Under the pieces are notes generated by a model that saw only the letters and a program-made list of their open reading frames with translations, did no database searches and was not told where the DNA came from. DNA of 64,000 nucleotides from Streptomyces sp. NBC_00459. Lineage in GTDB: Bacteria > Actinomycetota > Actinomycetes > Streptomycetales > Streptomycetaceae. The stretch covers positions 5,332,001-5,396,000 of the forward strand of contig NZ_CP107903.1 in NCBI RefSeq assembly GCF_036013955.1, in the 5' to 3' direction. Below, one piece after another: positions 32,880 to 41,135 of the stretch; the first letter of the stretch is position 1; each line of letters starts with the position of its first letter. The position numbers were made by a program, and so were the translations under genes.

Positions 32880-34205
32880 ATGGACGTGAACGCGGCAGTC
32901 GCCGCAGCAGCAGCGATCGCCGGGGTGCTCACCGGCGTCATCGCCATGCTGGCGTTCCGCTGGAGCGAGCGCGACCAGAGACGCCCCACCCGCACCTCCC
33001 TGCACACCGACCCCGTACTGCCCCCCGGCGTCGACACGGTGCTGTCCGTGCTGCGCTCCTCGGCCGTCGTGCTCGACGAGGCCGACGCCGTCGTCAAGGC
33101 CAGCTCGGCGGCGTACGCCCTCGGACTGGTCCGTGGCGGAAAGCTTTCGGTGGAGCCGATGCTCCAGATGGCCCGCGACACCCGGCGCGACGGCGAGATA
33201 CGCCAGGTCGAGCTGGACCTCCCCCGACGCGGCACCGGACGCGGCGAGGCCCTGGCGGTCTCCGCGCGCGTCGCCCCGCTCGGCTCGCGGCTCATCCTGC
33301 TGCTCGTCGAGGACCTCACCGAGGCCCGGCGCATCGAGGCGGTACGCCGCGACTTCGTCGCGAACGTCAGCCACGAGCTCAAGACCCCCACCGGCGCGCT
33401 CTCCCTCCTCTCCGAGGCCGTCATGGGCGCCTCGGACGACCCGGAGGCCGTCGAGCGCTTCGCCGGCCGTATGCAGATCGAGGCGACTCGGCTGACCAGC
33501 CTCGTCCAGGAACTCATCGACCTCTCCCGGGTGCAGAACGACGACCCGCTGGAGGACGCCGAACCGGTCCGCGTCGACGAACTCGTCGCCGAGGCCGTCG
33601 ACCGCTGCCGCCACCAGGCCGGCGCCAAACAGATCACCATGGCCGCCGGAGGCACCGCCGACCTGCGCGTCTGGGGCAACCGCGGCCAGCTCGCCGCCGC
33701 CCTCGGCAACCTCGTCGAGAACGCCGTCAACTACTCGCCCTCCACCACCCGCGTCGGCATAGCGGCCCGCCGGGTGAACGCACCGGGCGGAGACCTGATC
33801 GAGGTCGCCGTCACCGACCAGGGCATAGGCATCTCCGACAAGGACAAGGAGCGTATCTTCGAGCGCTTCTACCGCGTCGACCCGGCCCGCTCCCGCGCCA
33901 CCGGCGGTACGGGCCTCGGGCTGGCGATCGTCAAGCACGTGGCCGCCTCGCACGGCGGGGAGGTCACCGTGTGGAGCTCCGAGGGCCAGGGCTCCACGTT
34001 CACCCTGCGCCTGCCGGAGGCGGCCACCGGCCGCCGATCCCGCGCGAACCGGCCGCACCTGTACGACCATGACTCACACCCCGAGTCACTCCCAGACTCC
34101 GACCCCGAAGCCGGGGACGGACCGTCCGACCCCGGCGAAGTGGCCGACCGGACCACCGGCACATCCCCTTACGATCCGCTTCACGCCCCGGAGGTCCATC
34201 CGTGA
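32880..34205 (+). CDS. phoR: Phosphate sensor histidine kinase PhoR (SenX3-type)
   Basis: 441 aa from ATG 32880; TAACCT at 32868-32873 implies a leaderless transcript. One N-terminal membrane helix (AAVAAAAAIAGVLTGVIAMLAF), then a PAS-like sensor (~50-150), the dimerisation/His domain with FVANVSHELKTPTGAL, and the ATPase domain with NLVENAVNYS (N box), DQGIGIS (G1), FERFYRVD (F) and GTGLGLAIVKH (G2). The acidic, Pro-rich C-terminal tail is disordered. It phosphorylates PhoP under phosphate limitation. The stop overlaps phoP by 4 bases. Confidence 0.95.
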   Translation: MDVNAAVAAAAAIAGVLTGVIAMLAFRWSERDQRRPTRTSLHTDPVLPPGVDTVLSVLRSSAVVLDEADAVVKASSAAYALGLVRGGKLSVEPMLQMARDTRRDGEIRQVELDLPRRGTGRGEALAVSARVAPLGSRLILLLVEDLTEARRIEAVRRDFVANVSHELKTPTGALSLLSEAVMGASDDPEAVERFAGRMQIEATRLTSLVQELIDLSRVQNDDPLEDAEPVRVDELVAEAVDRCRHQAGAKQITMAAGGTADLRVWGNRGQLAAALGNLVENAVNYSPSTTRVGIAARRVNAPGGDLIEVAVTDQGIGISDKDKERIFERFYRVDPARSRATGGTGLGLAIVKHVAASHGGEVTVWSSEGQGSTFTLRLPEAATGRRSRANRPHLYDHDSHPESLPDSDPEAGDGPSDPGEVADRTTGTSPYDPLHAPEVHP

Positions 34206-34882
34206 CCCGAGTGCTCGTCGTCGAGGACGAGGAGTCCTTCTCCGACGCCCTTTCGTACATGCTCCGCAAAGAGGGTTTCGAGGTCGCCATCGCGGCCACC
34301 GGGCCCGACGGACTCGACGAGTTCGAGCGCAACGGCGCCGACCTCGTCCTGCTCGACCTGATGCTGCCGGGCCTGCCCGGCACGGAGGTCTGCCGTCAGC
34401 TGCGCGTCAAGTCCAACGTCCCGGTGATCATGGTCACCGCCAAGGACAGCGAGATCGACAAGGTCGTCGGCCTGGAGATAGGGGCCGACGACTACGTCAC
34501 CAAGCCCTTCTCCTCCCGCGAACTGGTCGCCCGCATCCGCGCCGTCCTGCGCCGCCGCGGCGAGCCCGAGGAGGTCAGCCCGGCCGCGCTGGAGGCCGGC
34601 CCGGTCCGGATGGACGTCGACCGTCACGTCGTCACCGTCTCCGGCGCCAAGGTCGACCTCCCGCTCAAGGAGTTCGACCTCCTGGAGATGCTGCTGCGCA
34701 ACGCCGGCCGCGTGCTGACCCGTATGCAGCTCATCGACCGGGTCTGGGGCGCCGACTACGTGGGCGACACCAAGACCCTGGACGTCCACGTCAAGCGCCT
34801 GCGCGCCAAGATCGAGCCGGACCCGGGCGCGCCCAGGTACCTGGTCACGGTCCGCGGCCTCGGATACAAGTTCGAGCCGTAA
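34202..34882 (+). CDS. phoP: Phosphate response regulator PhoP (OmpR family)
   Basis: 226 aa from GTG 34202, overlapping phoR as GTGA. Receiver domain: acidic pocket VVEDEES, phospho-acceptor Asp52 in LVLLDLMLPG, MVTAKDS and DYVTKPFS (Lys). The C-terminal winged helix contains LPLKEFDLLEMLLRNAGRVLTR and TKTLDVHVKRLRAKIEPDP. Master regulator of phosphate starvation in Streptomyces; it also restrains antibiotic production. A 20-bp perfect terminator follows. Confidence 0.96.
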   Translation: MTRVLVVEDEESFSDALSYMLRKEGFEVAIAATGPDGLDEFERNGADLVLLDLMLPGLPGTEVCRQLRVKSNVPVIMVTAKDSEIDKVVGLEIGADDYVTKPFSSRELVARIRAVLRRRGEPEEVSPAALEAGPVRMDVDRHVVTVSGAKVDLPLKEFDLLEMLLRNAGRVLTRMQLIDRVWGADYVGDTKTLDVHVKRLRAKIEPDPGAPRYLVTVRGLGYKFEP

Positions 34883-34906
34883 ACCGGCCCGTACACGCAC
34901 GCGTCC

Positions 34907-34951
34907 ACGTCGAAGGGCGGGACCTCCTGGAGAGGTCCCGCCCTTCGACGT
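34907..34951. terminator. Bidirectional terminator between phoP and lipoprotein gene
   Basis: Perfect 20-bp stem (ACGTCGAAGGGCGGGACCTC and complement) with loop ctgga; sits between convergent genes. Confidence 0.9.
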
Positions 34952-34960
34952 AGGCGCCTG

Positions 34961-35617
34961 TTACTGACCGGCCGTCGCCGAGCTGCTCGCGGAGGCGCCG
35001 GCGGCAGGCGACTCGGCCTCCCCGGACGGGCTCGGTGAAGCGGACGTCGCCGGCTCGTCCGAGGCGGTGGCGGAGGGCGAGGCCGTGTCGGCCGGTGTCT
35101 CCGGTACCTCGGTCGGGCCCCATGCGGCGTAGTAGCCCTCGGCCGGGACGACGAACGCGCGCAGGCTCACGTCACCGGTCTTGCTGAAGGTGAAGGTGAT
35201 CTTCTGCGCGTTGCCGTCCTGGACCGACTCCCGGCTGCTGGCCAGAACGGCGGAGGCGTTGTTCTCGCCGCCGATGACGAGCGAGCCATGGGCCGGAATG
35301 CTCAGGCTGCCGCCCTCGGCGGGCTTCAGCTCAGCGGTCTTGCCGGTGCCGGGGACGGTGATCGACTCCAGCGTCTGGGCGGTGGTGCCGGTGTTGAACA
35401 CCGTCGCGGAGACGGCGGCCGGACCGGTCGACTCCAGCTCCGACGGGGTGATGACGACGACGTTCTGCAGCTTGATGTCGCCGACGGTCGTGGCCGCGTT
35501 GTCCGGCTTGACCTCCAGCGTCTGGGCGTTGTTTCCGGCTGCGCACCCAGCGAGCGTGGCGACCGAGAACGCGAGGGCGGATGCGGCGAGGGCGCCGCGT
35601 CGAAGGCTGCTGCTCAC
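34961..35617 (-). CDS. Lipoprotein (DUF461/PCuAC-like beta-sandwich)
   Basis: 218 aa from ATG 35617. Lipoprotein signal with lipobox TLAGC; Cys near residue 25. The mature domain (~30-160) is beta-rich: IKLQNVVVITPSELESTGPAAVSATVFNTGTTAQTLESITVPGTG... ending RAFVVPAEGYYAAWGP. An extended Ser/Ala/Pro/Glu tail of 50 residues is probably cell-wall spanning. The fold pattern recalls copper-chaperone-like lipoproteins annotated DUF461, but no Met/His copper motif is evident. Function unknown. Confidence 0.8.
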   Translation of the reverse strand: MSSSLRRGALAASALAFSVATLAGCAAGNNAQTLEVKPDNAATTVGDIKLQNVVVITPSELESTGPAAVSATVFNTGTTAQTLESITVPGTGKTAELKPAEGGSLSIPAHGSLVIGGENNASAVLASSRESVQDGNAQKITFTFSKTGDVSLRAFVVPAEGYYAAWGPTEVPETPADTASPSATASDEPATSASPSPSGEAESPAAGASASSSATAGQ

Positions 35618-36265
35618 GGCGGCGGCAACTCCTTGGAACGCACGGGCAGCTCCTTATAAAGCCGCCCTAAGTGACTGTCAGCGGCCTTAGGTTACCGAGC
35701 CGTTCCCGCGCCGCTGCACCCGACCCGCCTCTAGGGGCGGGCGGAGGTGCGGCCTCAGGAGAGCGCGGGTGCCTCATGAACCACTTCGGCATTCGGAAAA
35801 GTGCCATCACGGAGACTTGCGGATTTCCGGTGAAGGAATGAGCGCAGCCGAAATTGATCACCTGTAGATCACTCGTAGATCGCTCGTAGATCACCGGTAG
35901 ATCATCTGCTTGGCCCTCTGGGGCATCAACTGGACATCGGCCGCCGTGATCAATTCCGGATTCACCCCGTCCCCGACTCCGCTCACCGAACGGAGTAGCG
36001 GAAGTAGCACACTTGGAAGCGGACATAAGTGGATGTTTGGTCGTCCGCCGGAGCCTCCGGGCGTGTGTAACGTCCGGGTTTCGCTTCGTTCGGAGAGCCG
36101 CTCCGACCTGCGAATACCCCCGTCGTCCTCGGCTCCGGGACCCCGTCGAAGCACGTTCCTGTTGCAGTTGTCAAGCCCCGAGATATGCCCTGACCTGCGA
36201 AAACGCCATTCAGAAGCCGTCGTTTCCGTGTTACCCTGGATAGCCACGGAAGGGGTACCTGTCAC
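35618..36265. other. 648-base gene-free region before carD
   Basis: No convincing coding sequence on either strand. It is less GC-rich than its surroundings and contains the 11-base phased repeat array (35853-35903). The promoter of the lipoprotein gene should lie at the left; near the right end TACCCT (36232-36237) looks like the -10 of carD, with GGAAGGGG as its ribosome site. A structured RNA cannot be excluded. Confidence 0.5.
35853..35903. repeat. Five direct repeats with 11-base period (GTAGATC)
   Basis: GTAGATC at 35864, 35875, 35886 and 35897, plus a degenerate ATTGATC at 35853, always 11 bases apart with spacers ACTC, GCTC, ACCG and similar. One unit per helical turn is characteristic of response-regulator sites such as PHO boxes, but the motif differs from GTTCACC. 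Confidence 0.9.
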
Positions 36266-36748
36266 ATGACGTTCAAGGTTGGCGACACCGTGGTCTATCC
36301 CCATCACGGGGCCGCGCTGATCGAGGCTATCGAAGTTCGCCAGATCAAAGGCGTGGACAAGACCTACTTGGTGCTGAAGGTCGCCCAGGGTGATCTGACG
36401 GTACGTGTGCCAGCGGACAATGCGGAGTTCGTCGGCGTGCGTGATGTGGTTGGTCAGGAAGGGCTGGACCGGGTCTTCGAGGTCCTGCGCGCTCCGTATG
36501 CCGAGGAGCCCACGAACTGGTCGCGTCGTTACAAGGCAAATCTCGAGAAGCTCGCCTCCGGCGATGTCATCAAGGTCGCGGAAGTCGTACGTGACCTGTG
36601 GCGTCGTGAGCGTGAGCGCGGACTGTCCGCCGGTGAGAAGCGCATGCTCGCCAAGGCTCGCCAGATCCTGGTGAGCGAGCTCGCGCTGGCGGAGAACACG
36701 AACGAGGACAAGGCCGAGGCACTGCTCGACGAGGTGCTCGCGTCCTGA
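36266..36748 (+). CDS. carD: RNA polymerase-binding transcription factor CarD
   Basis: 160 aa from ATG 36266. N-terminal Tudor-like RNAP-interaction domain (MTFKVGDTVVYPHHGAALIEAIEV to ~60) and helical DNA-binding domain with the wedge Trp in PTNWSRRYKANLEKLASGD. Stabilises open promoter complexes; essential in mycobacteria and important for rRNA transcription. The order carD-ispD-ispF-cysS is conserved in actinobacteria. Strong GGAAGGGG ribosome site. Confidence 0.96.
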   Translation: MTFKVGDTVVYPHHGAALIEAIEVRQIKGVDKTYLVLKVAQGDLTVRVPADNAEFVGVRDVVGQEGLDRVFEVLRAPYAEEPTNWSRRYKANLEKLASGDVIKVAEVVRDLWRRERERGLSAGEKRMLAKARQILVSELALAENTNEDKAEALLDEVLAS

Positions 36749-37118
36749 CTCTGATCTGAACGCAGGCCCTGAAAGCCGGCTCACTCAGCTCAGCAGCACA
36801 ATGCTCAGCACAATGAAATGCCGCGGTGCCCGATGACGTATCCAATGTCGCCGGGCGCTGCGGCATGTTCGTGTCCGGATGTTCTGCCGGTGTATCCGGA
36901 CACCACTGGCGCCATCAGCGGATTTCCTACGGGCAGTGGATTCCCCACGGTCGCGGTTTCCCCGTGGTCTGCCAGTAGCACTGAAGTACTGATACTTGGT
37001 GTGCCGGACCCGGAGCAGGCTCGACCGGATGTCACGGAAGGGTCCGATCGAGGCTCGCGCCCGGCACTCCTCCAGGCCATACCCACGAGGGCTCGGCACA
37101 CAAACCTGACAGGAACCG
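36749..37118. other. 370-base intergenic region with two hairpins and an inverted repeat
   Basis: Hairpin 1: ATGCCGCGGTGCCC (36818-36831) with a partner at 36853-36866 (12 of 14 pairs). Hairpin 2: GTGTCCGGAT (36871-36880) with ATCCGGACAC (36894-36903). Neither has a T-tract. AAGTA-CTGA-TACTT (36984-36997) is a small palindrome near a possible -10 (GATACT). A direct repeat CTCAGCA(G)CACAATG lies at ~36788-36815. No gene is seen. The hairpins may terminate carD or attenuate ispD. Confidence 0.45.
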
Positions 37119-37871
37119 ATGTCTGACGAATCGCGCCCCACACCGCCCGGGGCACGTACGGCCGCCGTGATTCCGGCCGCCGGCCGGGGCGTACGCCTCG
37201 GCCCTGGCGCCCCCAAAGCGCTTCGCGCGCTGAACGGCACGCCCATGCTCGTCCACGCGGTACGCGCGATGGCCGCGTCCCGTGCCGTCTCCCTGGTCGT
37301 CGTCGTGGCCCCACCGGACGGCGCCGCCGAGGTGAAGGCGCTCCTCGACACCCACGCCCTGCCCGACCGCACGGACTTCCTGGTCGTACCCGGCGGCGAG
37401 TCCAGGCAGGAGTCGGTGAAGCTCGGCCTGGACGCACTGCCGCCCGGCATCGACATCGTCCTGGTGCACGACGCCGCCCGTCCGCTGGTCCCGGTGGACA
37501 CCGTCGACGCGGTCATCGAGGCGGTACGGGAGGGCGCACCGGCAGTGGTTCCCGCACTGCCGCTCGCGGACACCGTCAAGGAGGTCGAGCCGGCCACGAC
37601 CGCCGGGGAACCGGAACCGGTGGTGGCGACGCCGGAGCGGGCGCGGCTGCGGTCGGTCCAGACACCGCAGGGCTTCGCGATCGACACGCTCGTACGGGCC
37701 CACGAGACGGTGACCGACAACGTCACCGACGACGCGAGCATGGTGGAACAGCTGGGCTGGCGGGTTGTGGTCGTGCCCGGCCACGAGGAGGCGTTCAAGG
37801 TGACGAGGCCGCTCGACCTGGTGCTGGCGGAAGCGGTACTGGCCCGCAGGAGGCTCAACGATGGCTTCTGA
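37119..37871 (+). CDS. ispD: 2-C-methyl-D-erythritol 4-phosphate cytidylyltransferase
   Basis: 250 aa from ATG 37119. CTP-binding P-loop-like AAVIPAAGRGVRLGPGAPKAL, with the conserved Arg and Lys, VVPGGESRQESVKLGL, LVHDAARPLV and LRSVQTPQGFAID. It forms CDP-ME in the MEP isoprenoid pathway. The start overlaps nothing upstream, but the end overlaps ispF by 11 bases, so the pair is co-translated. Confidence 0.95.
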   Translation: MSDESRPTPPGARTAAVIPAAGRGVRLGPGAPKALRALNGTPMLVHAVRAMAASRAVSLVVVVAPPDGAAEVKALLDTHALPDRTDFLVVPGGESRQESVKLGLDALPPGIDIVLVHDAARPLVPVDTVDAVIEAVREGAPAVVPALPLADTVKEVEPATTAGEPEPVVATPERARLRSVQTPQGFAIDTLVRAHETVTDNVTDDASMVEQLGWRVVVVPGHEEAFKVTRPLDLVLAEAVLARRRLNDGF

Positions 37872-38376
37872 ACCTGCTGCGCCTTCCGCGACGGGGCCGG
37901 TGCTGCCCCAGGTCGGCATCGGTACCGACATCCACGCTTTCGAGGAGGGCCGGGAGCTGTGGTGCGCCGGCCTGAAGTGGGAGGGCGAGGGGACAGGGCT
38001 CGCCGGCCACTCCGACGCGGACGTCGTCGCCCACGCCGCGTGCAACGCGCTGTTCTCGGCGGCCGGCCTCGGCGACCTCGGGCAGCACTTCGGCACCGGC
38101 CGCCCGGAGTGGTCCGGGGCGTCCGGGGTGACGCTCCTGACGGAGGCGGCACGGATCGTACGGGCGGCGGGATTCACCATCGGCAATGTCGCCGTGCAGG
38201 TGGTCGGGCCCCGACCGAAGATCGGGAAACGGCGCGAGGAAGCGCAGAAGGTGCTGTCGGAGGCGGTGGGGGCGCCGGTGTCGGTGTCCGGCGCCACGAC
38301 GGACGGGCTCGGGTTCCCGGGGCGGGAGGAAGGGCTGATGGCGGTGGCGACGGCCCTGGTGGCCCGGACCGGCTGA
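37861..38376 (+). CDS. ispF: 2-C-methyl-D-erythritol 2,4-cyclodiphosphate synthase
   Basis: 171 aa from ATG 37861, overlapping ispD. Metal ligands in GIGTDIHAF (Asp, His) and the later His of LAGHSDADVVAHA are present; FIGNVAVQV-like strand and TTDGLGFPGREEGLMA close the active site. Cyclises CDP-ME-2-phosphate to MEcPP in the MEP pathway. The N-terminal 15 residues are a variable extension. Confidence 0.95.
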   Translation: MASEPAAPSATGPVLPQVGIGTDIHAFEEGRELWCAGLKWEGEGTGLAGHSDADVVAHAACNALFSAAGLGDLGQHFGTGRPEWSGASGVTLLTEAARIVRAAGFTIGNVAVQVVGPRPKIGKRREEAQKVLSEAVGAPVSVSGATTDGLGFPGREEGLMAVATALVARTG

Positions 38377-38380
38377 CATA

Positions 38381-38453
38381 TCCGGCCCGTCCGGCGTTTG
38401 AGGACGAGGCCCCTCGGGGCCGAAGCGGGGGTCTGGGGGCGCAGCCCCCCGGG
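38381..38453. repeat. Dispersed Streptomyces REP-like element
   Basis: The run GGCCCGTCCGGCGTTTGAGG, continuing ACGAGGCCCCTCGGGGCCGA and ending with GGGGGTCTGGGGGCGCAGCC, is, from memory, one of the most abundant intergenic repeats in Streptomyces genomes. It folds into two hairpins (GGCCCC-T-CGGGGCC; GGGGGC-GCA-GCCCCC). It may act as terminator after ispF. Confidence 0.75.
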
Positions 38454-38563
38454 ACGCGCACCCCCACTCGCACCCGCCCGACCGCCGGTGGCAATGTCAC
38501 GAATATGTGGCCCTTGTGCACAAGGGTCGCAGGGCACTGGGTGTGGGCCACTACCCTGGTCCC

Positions 38564-39967
38564 GTGACCATTCGCCTGTACGACACCAGCGCCCGGCAGA
38601 TCCGTGACTTCGCCCCGCTCACGCCGGGTTGTGTCTCGATCTACCTCTGTGGCGCCACCGTGCAGGCCGCTCCCCACATCGGGCACATCCGGTCCGGCCT
38701 CAACTTCGACATCCTGCGCCGCTGGTTCACGTACCGCGGGTACGACGTCACGTTCATCCGCAACGTCACCGACATCGACGACAAGATCATCAGGAAGGCC
38801 GCCGAACAGGAGCGCCCCTGGTGGTCCATCGGTTTCGAGAACGAGCGGGCCTTCAACGACGGGTACGCCGCGCTCGGCTGCCTGCCCCCGACCTACGAGC
38901 CGCGTGCCACCGGGCATGTGACCGAGATGGTCGAGATGATGCGCGGCCTCATCGAGCGCGGACACGCGTACGAGGCCGACGGGAACGTCTACTTCGACGT
39001 CCGCTCCTTCCCCGGCTATCTGCAGCTGTCCAACCAGGAACTCGACAACCTGCTCCAGCCTTCCGGCGACGGCGAGACGGGCAAGCGCGACTCCCGTGAC
39101 TTCGCCATGTGGAAGACCGCCAAGCCCGGCGAGCCGACCTGGGAGACACCCTGGGGGCGGGGACGGCCCGGCTGGCACCTCGAGTGCTCCGCCATGGCCC
39201 ACAAGTACCTGGGTACCGCCTTCGACATCCACGGCGGCGGCCTCGACCTGATCTTCCCCCACCACGAGAACGAGATCGCCCAGGCCAAGGCCTTCGGCGA
39301 CGACTTCGCCATGTACTGGGTCCACAACGCGTGGGTCACCATGAGCGGCGAGAAGATGTCGAAGTCCCTCGGCAACTCCGTCCTCGTCAGCGAGATGGTC
39401 AAGGCCTGGCGGCCCATCGTCCTGCGCTACTACCTCGGCACCCCGCACTACCGCTCGATGATCGAGTACAGCGACGAGGCCCTGCGCGAGGCCGAGTCGG
39501 CGTTCGCCCGGATCGAGGGCTTCGTGCAGCGTGTCATCGAGAAGGCCGGCGGTGTCGTCGAGCCGTCCGCCGAGGTGCCGCCCGCCTTCGCCGAGGCCAT
39601 GGACGACGACCTGGGCGTGCCGCAGGCCCTCGCCGTCGTGCACACCACCGTCCGCCAGGGCAACTCCGCCCTCGCCGCCGACGACAAGGAAGCCGCCGTC
39701 GCCCGGCTCGCCGAGGTGCGCGCCATGCTCGGAGTCCTCGGCCTCGACCCGCTCGACCCGCACTGGGCAGGGGAGACCGGAGACCGGGGCGAGGACCTGC
39801 ACGGGGTCGTCGACAGCCTCGTACGACTCGTCCTCGACCAGCGTGAGGCCGCCCGCGGGCGCAAGGACTGGGGGACCGCGGACGCCATCCGCGATCAGCT
39901 CAACCAGTCGGGGCTCGTCATCGAGGACGGCCCGCAGGGGCCGCGCTGGACCCTCGGACCACGCTGA
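38564..39967 (+). CDS. cysS: Cysteinyl-tRNA synthetase
   Basis: 467 aa from GTG 38564; TACCCT at 38552-38557 marks a leaderless start. Class I synthetase: zinc Cys in YLCGATVQ, HIGH motif as APHIGHIRSG, WHLECSAM (Cys), and KMSKS in GEKMSKSLGNS. Charges tRNA-Cys. Length and motifs are those of CysS rather than the mycothiol ligase MshC, which is shorter and lacks the anticodon-binding domain present here (~330-467). Confidence 0.96.
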   Translation: MTIRLYDTSARQIRDFAPLTPGCVSIYLCGATVQAAPHIGHIRSGLNFDILRRWFTYRGYDVTFIRNVTDIDDKIIRKAAEQERPWWSIGFENERAFNDGYAALGCLPPTYEPRATGHVTEMVEMMRGLIERGHAYEADGNVYFDVRSFPGYLQLSNQELDNLLQPSGDGETGKRDSRDFAMWKTAKPGEPTWETPWGRGRPGWHLECSAMAHKYLGTAFDIHGGGLDLIFPHHENEIAQAKAFGDDFAMYWVHNAWVTMSGEKMSKSLGNSVLVSEMVKAWRPIVLRYYLGTPHYRSMIEYSDEALREAESAFARIEGFVQRVIEKAGGVVEPSAEVPPAFAEAMDDDLGVPQALAVVHTTVRQGNSALAADDKEAAVARLAEVRAMLGVLGLDPLDPHWAGETGDRGEDLHGVVDSLVRLVLDQREAARGRKDWGTADAIRDQLNQSGLVIEDGPQGPRWTLGPR

Positions 39968-40004
39968 GCATTTCGGCTCATATCCCCTCATTTTCTTGAT
40001 CGAT

Positions 40005-40032
40005 TGTGCCGCTCGGGTTTCCGGGCGGCACA
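40005..40032 (+). terminator. Hairpin after cysS
   Basis: TGTGCCGC / GCGGCACA stem with a 12-base loop and no T-tract; could be a weak terminator or part of the rlmB leader. Confidence 0.4.
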
Positions 40033-40076
40033 CTCATAGACGTACACACGCACGTCTTCACACAGACAGGTAGGTC

Positions 40077-41018
40077 ATGGCCGCTAACAACCGCCGCATG
40101 TCCGGCAAGAAGGGCGCGCAGGTCGGCAGTGGCGGCCAGCGGCGCCGGGGGCTCGAGGGCAAGGGCCCGACGCCGCCCGCCGAGGCGCGCAAGGGACACA
40201 AGAAGAACCGTATTGCCGGTGCCAAGGCCAAGCAGCTCCAGCGGCGGCCCGCACCCAAGGGGCGCGGCGGGAAGGCCTCCTCCGAACTCGTCGTCGGGCG
40301 CAACTCGGTCGTCGAGGCGCTCCGCGAGGGCGTCCCGGCCAGCACGCTCTACGTCCAGCAGTTCATCGACAACGACGAGCGCGTACGCGAGGCGCTCCAG
40401 CTGGTCGCCGACCGCGGTGGCATCCACCTGATGGAAGCGCCCCGGCCCGAGCTCGACCGGATGACCAACGGGCTCAACCACCAGGGACTCGTACTCCAGG
40501 TCCCGCCGTACGTGTACGCCCACCCGGAGGACCTCGCCAACGCCGCCTACGACAACGGTGTGGACCCCCTCATCGTCGTCCTCGACGGTGTCACCGACCC
40601 GCGCAACCTCGGCGCCGTCGTCCGCTCCGTCTCCGCCTTCGGCGGGCACGGGGTCGTCGTGCCCGAGCGGCGCGCCGCCGGCATGACCGCCGGCGCCTGG
40701 AAGACCTCCGCCGGCGCAGCCGCCCGTACGCCCGTCGCCCGTGCCACCAATCTGACGCGCACCCTGGAGGCGTACCAGAAGGCCGGGATCGTCGTCGTCG
40801 GGCTCGCGGCCAACGGGGACGCGGAGGTCGGCGACCTGGCCGCCCTCGGCGGACCCGTCGTCATCGTCGTCGGCAGCGAGGGCAAGGGACTGTCCCGGCT
40901 GGTCGGGGAGACCTGCGACCACCTCGTACGGATCCCGATGCCCGGCGGCACCGAGTCCCTCAACGCCGGTGTCGCAGCCGGGATCGTGCTGTACGAAGCG
41001 GCCCGCCGACGCGCCTGA
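40077..41018 (+). CDS. rlmB: 23S rRNA (guanosine-2'-O-)-methyltransferase RlmB (TrmH/SpoU family)
   Basis: 313 aa from ATG 40077. A basic Lys/Arg/Gly-rich extension (1-65) probably binds RNA; then the substrate-binding domain (SELVVGRNSVVEALREG...) and SPOUT catalytic domain with VVLDGVTDPRNLGAVVRS, VVIVVGSEGKGLS and VRIPMPGGTESLNAGVAAGIVLYEA, the three SpoU motifs. Methylates 23S rRNA 2'-O; related enzymes give thiostrepton resistance, so the exact site is inferred only from the family. Confidence 0.92.
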   Translation: MAANNRRMSGKKGAQVGSGGQRRRGLEGKGPTPPAEARKGHKKNRIAGAKAKQLQRRPAPKGRGGKASSELVVGRNSVVEALREGVPASTLYVQQFIDNDERVREALQLVADRGGIHLMEAPRPELDRMTNGLNHQGLVLQVPPYVYAHPEDLANAAYDNGVDPLIVVLDGVTDPRNLGAVVRSVSAFGGHGVVVPERRAAGMTAGAWKTSAGAAARTPVARATNLTRTLEAYQKAGIVVVGLAANGDAEVGDLAALGGPVVIVVGSEGKGLSRLVGETCDHLVRIPMPGGTESLNAGVAAGIVLYEAARRRA

Positions 41019-41031
41019 ACACGCGTGCACG

Positions 41032-41067
41032 ACGTCACCCGTACGGGGGAATCCGGGCGGGTGACGT
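41032..41067 (+). terminator. Hairpin after rlmB
   Basis: ACGTCACCCG ... CGGGTGACGT stem with a 16-base loop just downstream of the stop. Confidence 0.6.
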
Positions 41068-41135
41068 GACCTTGACGCGGTCCGGACACATCCGCCAAGT
41101 CAAAGCAGTGTCCTAACCTCACGTCACTCGGTTAG

